From assembly GCA_045629005.1 (NCBI GenBank), contig JAZQQJ010000052.1, positions 1 to 23,527 of the forward strand: a stretch of 23,527 bases of DNA, written 5' to 3'. Under the pieces are notes generated by a model. It was not told the origin of the DNA. It saw only the letters and a program-made list of their open reading frames with translations, and made no database searches. This document shows, piece by piece, positions 21,686 through 23,527 of this stretch (position 1 is the stretch's first letter; every line of letters starts with the position of its first letter). The translations under genes and the position numbers were made by a program. Origin of the DNA: RGIG3528 sp045629005 (lineage in GTDB: Bacteria; Bacillota; Clostridia; Lachnospirales; Lachnospiraceae).

Positions 21686-23071
21686 ATGACTAAAATTGGT
21701 AAAATAACCCAGATCATAGGTGCAGTTTTGGACATTAAGTTCTCCAAGAACGGCCTTCCGGAAATCAACGAAGCCATTCGTATTAAGAATGGCGAGAAGA
21801 TGCTCACGGTTGAGGTTGCTCAGCATCTTGGAGATGACACTGTAAGATGTATCGCCATGGGACCTACAGACGGACTTGTACGAGGCATGGAAGCCGAAGC
21901 TACAGGCGCACCTATTTCAGTTCCCGTTGGTGAAAATACACTCGGCAGAATGTTCAACGTACTCGGTGAACCTATTGATGAGAAGCCGGCGCCCGAAGGC
22001 GTTCAGTACTATCCCATCCACAGAAAAGCACCTGCTTTTGAAGAACAGTCCACAAAGGCTGAAATGCTTGAAACCGGTATTAAGGTCGTTGACCTTCTTT
22101 GCCCTTACCAGAAGGGTGGTAAGATTGGTCTTTTCGGCGGTGCCGGCGTAGGTAAGACAGTTCTTATTCAGGAGCTTATTACAAATATTGCGACAGAGCA
22201 TAACGGCTACTCCGTATTCACGGGCGTAGGTGAGCGTACAAGAGAGGGTAATGACCTCTACTACGAAATGAAAGAATCGGGCGTTCTGGAGAAGACCACC
22301 ATGGTTTTCGGTCAGATGAACGAGCCGCCCGGAGCAAGAATGAGAGTTGGTCTTACAGGACTTACAATGGCTGAGTACTTCCGTGATAAGTCAGGTAAGG
22401 ACGTTCTCCTCTTCATCGACAACATTTTCCGTTTCACTCAGGCAGGTTCTGAGGTTTCGGCCCTCCTTGGCCGTATGCCTTCAGCCGTAGGTTATCAGCC
22501 CACACTGCAGACAGAGATGGGTGCTCTTCAGGAGCGTATCACCTCTACAAGAAACGGTTCCATCACATCCGTACAGGCCGTTTACGTTCCTGCGGATGAC
22601 TATACAGACCCCGCTCCCGCAACAACATTCGCACACCTGGATGCAACAACAGCTCTTTCACGTTCCATCGTTGAGCTCGGTATTTATCCCGCTGTTGACC
22701 CTCTTGAGTCTACATCGAGAATACTCGATCCTCGTATCGTTGGTGAAGAGCATTACCGCGTTGCACGTGGCGTTCAGGAAATTCTTCAGCGTTACAAAGA
22801 GCTGCAGGATATCATCGCCATTCTTGGTATGGACGAGCTTTCAGAAGAAGAGAAGCTTCTTGTTGCACGTGCAAGACGTGTACAGAGATTCCTTTCACAG
22901 CCGTTCCACGTTGCAGAGCAGTTCACAGGTCTTGAAGGACGTTACGTTCCCATCTCCGAGACAATCAGAGGTTTCTCCGAGATTCTCGAAGGCAAGTACG
23001 ATGACATTCCCGAAAGCTATTTCCTTAATGCAGGCAGCATAGACGATGTAATTGCACGCACGAAGAAATAA
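21686..23071 (+). CDS. atpD: F1Fo ATP synthase subunit beta
   Basis: Beta carries the catalytic sites of the ATP synthase. The 461-residue protein has Walker A GGAGVGKT (K157), the catalytic glutamate in GVGERTREGNDLYYEM (E183), the Walker B region DVLLFIDNIFRFTQAGSEVSALLGRMPSAVGYQPTL-type block (described here by its conserved FIDNIFRF and SALLGRMPS), and the C-terminal DELSEEEKLLV, which matches the DELSEE loop involved in coupling. The start is ATG 21686 with AAGGAG 6 nt upstream; a TTG at 21602 in frame would add 28 residues unlike any beta and lies in the hairpin. Eleven bases separate it from atpC. Confidence 0.98.
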   Translation: MTKIGKITQIIGAVLDIKFSKNGLPEINEAIRIKNGEKMLTVEVAQHLGDDTVRCIAMGPTDGLVRGMEAEATGAPISVPVGENTLGRMFNVLGEPIDEKPAPEGVQYYPIHRKAPAFEEQSTKAEMLETGIKVVDLLCPYQKGGKIGLFGGAGVGKTVLIQELITNIATEHNGYSVFTGVGERTREGNDLYYEMKESGVLEKTTMVFGQMNEPPGARMRVGLTGLTMAEYFRDKSGKDVLLFIDNIFRFTQAGSEVSALLGRMPSAVGYQPTLQTEMGALQERITSTRNGSITSVQAVYVPADDYTDPAPATTFAHLDATTALSRSIVELGIYPAVDPLESTSRILDPRIVGEEHYRVARGVQEILQRYKELQDIIAILGMDELSEEEKLLVARARRVQRFLSQPFHVAEQFTGLEGRYVPISETIRGFSEILEGKYDDIPESYFLNAGSIDDVIARTKK

Positions 23072-23082
23072 GGAGGATTGCC

Positions 23083-23496
23083 ATGGCAGACGAAAGCAGA
23101 CTCCTTAAGCTTGAGATTGTGTGCCCCGACAGAGTATTTTTTGAGGGGGAGTCGGATATGGTTGAAATGAAGACTACCGAAGGTGAAATCGGTGTTTACA
23201 AGAACCACATTCCAATGACTTCCATCCTTCTTCCGGGTATCCTTACCATCCATAACGGTTCGGAAATCAAGAAAGCAGCTCTCCATGATGGTTTCGTAGA
23301 AATCTTTAAGGACCGCATTGTTATTCTTGCCGAATCTGCAGAATGGCCCGATGAAATCGATGTTGAACGTGCACAGAAGGCAAAGGAACGTGCCGAGAAG
23401 CGTCTCACAAGCGGAGACGAACATATCGATACCGCACGTGCCGAGCTTGCACTGAGAAGGGCGCTTATACGTCTCGAAGCATCACATCTCAAATAA
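23083..23496 (+). CDS. atpC: F1Fo ATP synthase subunit epsilon
   Basis: Epsilon sits at the foot of the central shaft and can restrain ATP hydrolysis. The 137-residue protein has the N-terminal beta-sandwich (about 8-90: LEIVCPDRVFFEGESDMVEM, TEGEIGVYKNHIPM, HDGFVEIFKDRIVILAESAEW) and a C-terminal two-helix hairpin rich in Ala, Arg and Glu (ERAQKAKERAEKRL and ARAELALRRALIRLEA). AAGGAGG lies before the ATG. It is the last gene of the operon; the remaining 31 bases to the window edge hold only GTCC/GGAC, a possible short stem, and the terminator is not visible. Confidence 0.96.
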   Translation: MADESRLLKLEIVCPDRVFFEGESDMVEMKTTEGEIGVYKNHIPMTSILLPGILTIHNGSEIKKAALHDGFVEIFKDRIVILAESAEWPDEIDVERAQKAKERAEKRLTSGDEHIDTARAELALRRALIRLEASHLK

Positions 23497-23527
23497 AAAT
23501 AATGTCCTGTAGGGACGGGGTGTGGTG

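Overview
The window reads as chromosomal DNA of an anaerobic Gram-positive of the class Clostridia, most likely a Lachnospiraceae (inference from gene content, Shine-Dalgarno-rich starts and the Clostridia-type Agr proteins; no rRNA or other phylogenetic marker gene was seen). No tRNA, rRNA, CRISPR array, transposase or phage gene was found.

Layout. (1) 2-1003: the 3' part of purF (purine synthesis), closed by a clear intrinsic terminator. (2) About 1073-5640: an AT-rich accessory block. It carries a peptide quorum-sensing (Agr-type) locus in an unusual arrangement: a 47-codon agrD-like signal precursor on the minus strand (1162-1305), then a divergent LytTR response regulator, a GHKL sensor kinase and an AgrB-type peptidase that keeps its His/Cys dyad but stops at 107 residues, about half the usual length. 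Two further genes follow: an Amidase_6-type cysteine hydrolase whose best start is followed at once by an in-frame stop, and an unrecognised membrane-anchored protein. The block ends in a terminator nested inside a 13-bp inverted repeat. (3) 5979-10295: a GH18 lipoprotein, then a tight run of tsaC/ywlC, rpiB, azlC and azlD with stop/start overlaps. (4) 10380-15684, minus strand: an ABC-F ATPase, then (upstream) the trkA-trkH-DUF402 run for potassium uptake, with a good promoter ahead of trkA. (5) 15700-16143: a divergent, gene-poor region with a terminator-like hairpin. (6) 16144-23496: a full F1Fo ATP synthase operon, atpZ-I-B-E-F-H-A-G-D-C.

How they work together. The Agr genes would form a circuit: AgrD is cut and cyclised by AgrB, exported, sensed by the AgrC-like kinase and relayed to the LytTR regulator, which probably acts on the 224-bp divergent region between agrD and agrA. 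The truncated AgrB puts this in doubt unless another AgrB acts in trans. The ATP synthase c subunit has the side chains of a sodium-binding site (Q32, V63, E65, T66, Y70), so the enzyme may couple to Na+; the trkAH genes next door handle K+.

The most unusual items are the agrD gene with a serine where the ring cysteine normally sits, the shortened AgrB, the stop-interrupted amidase start, and a 192-bp structured spacer between atpG and atpD that holds a perfect 28-bp palindrome and a long hairpin. All calls come from reading the sequence; no database search was run.
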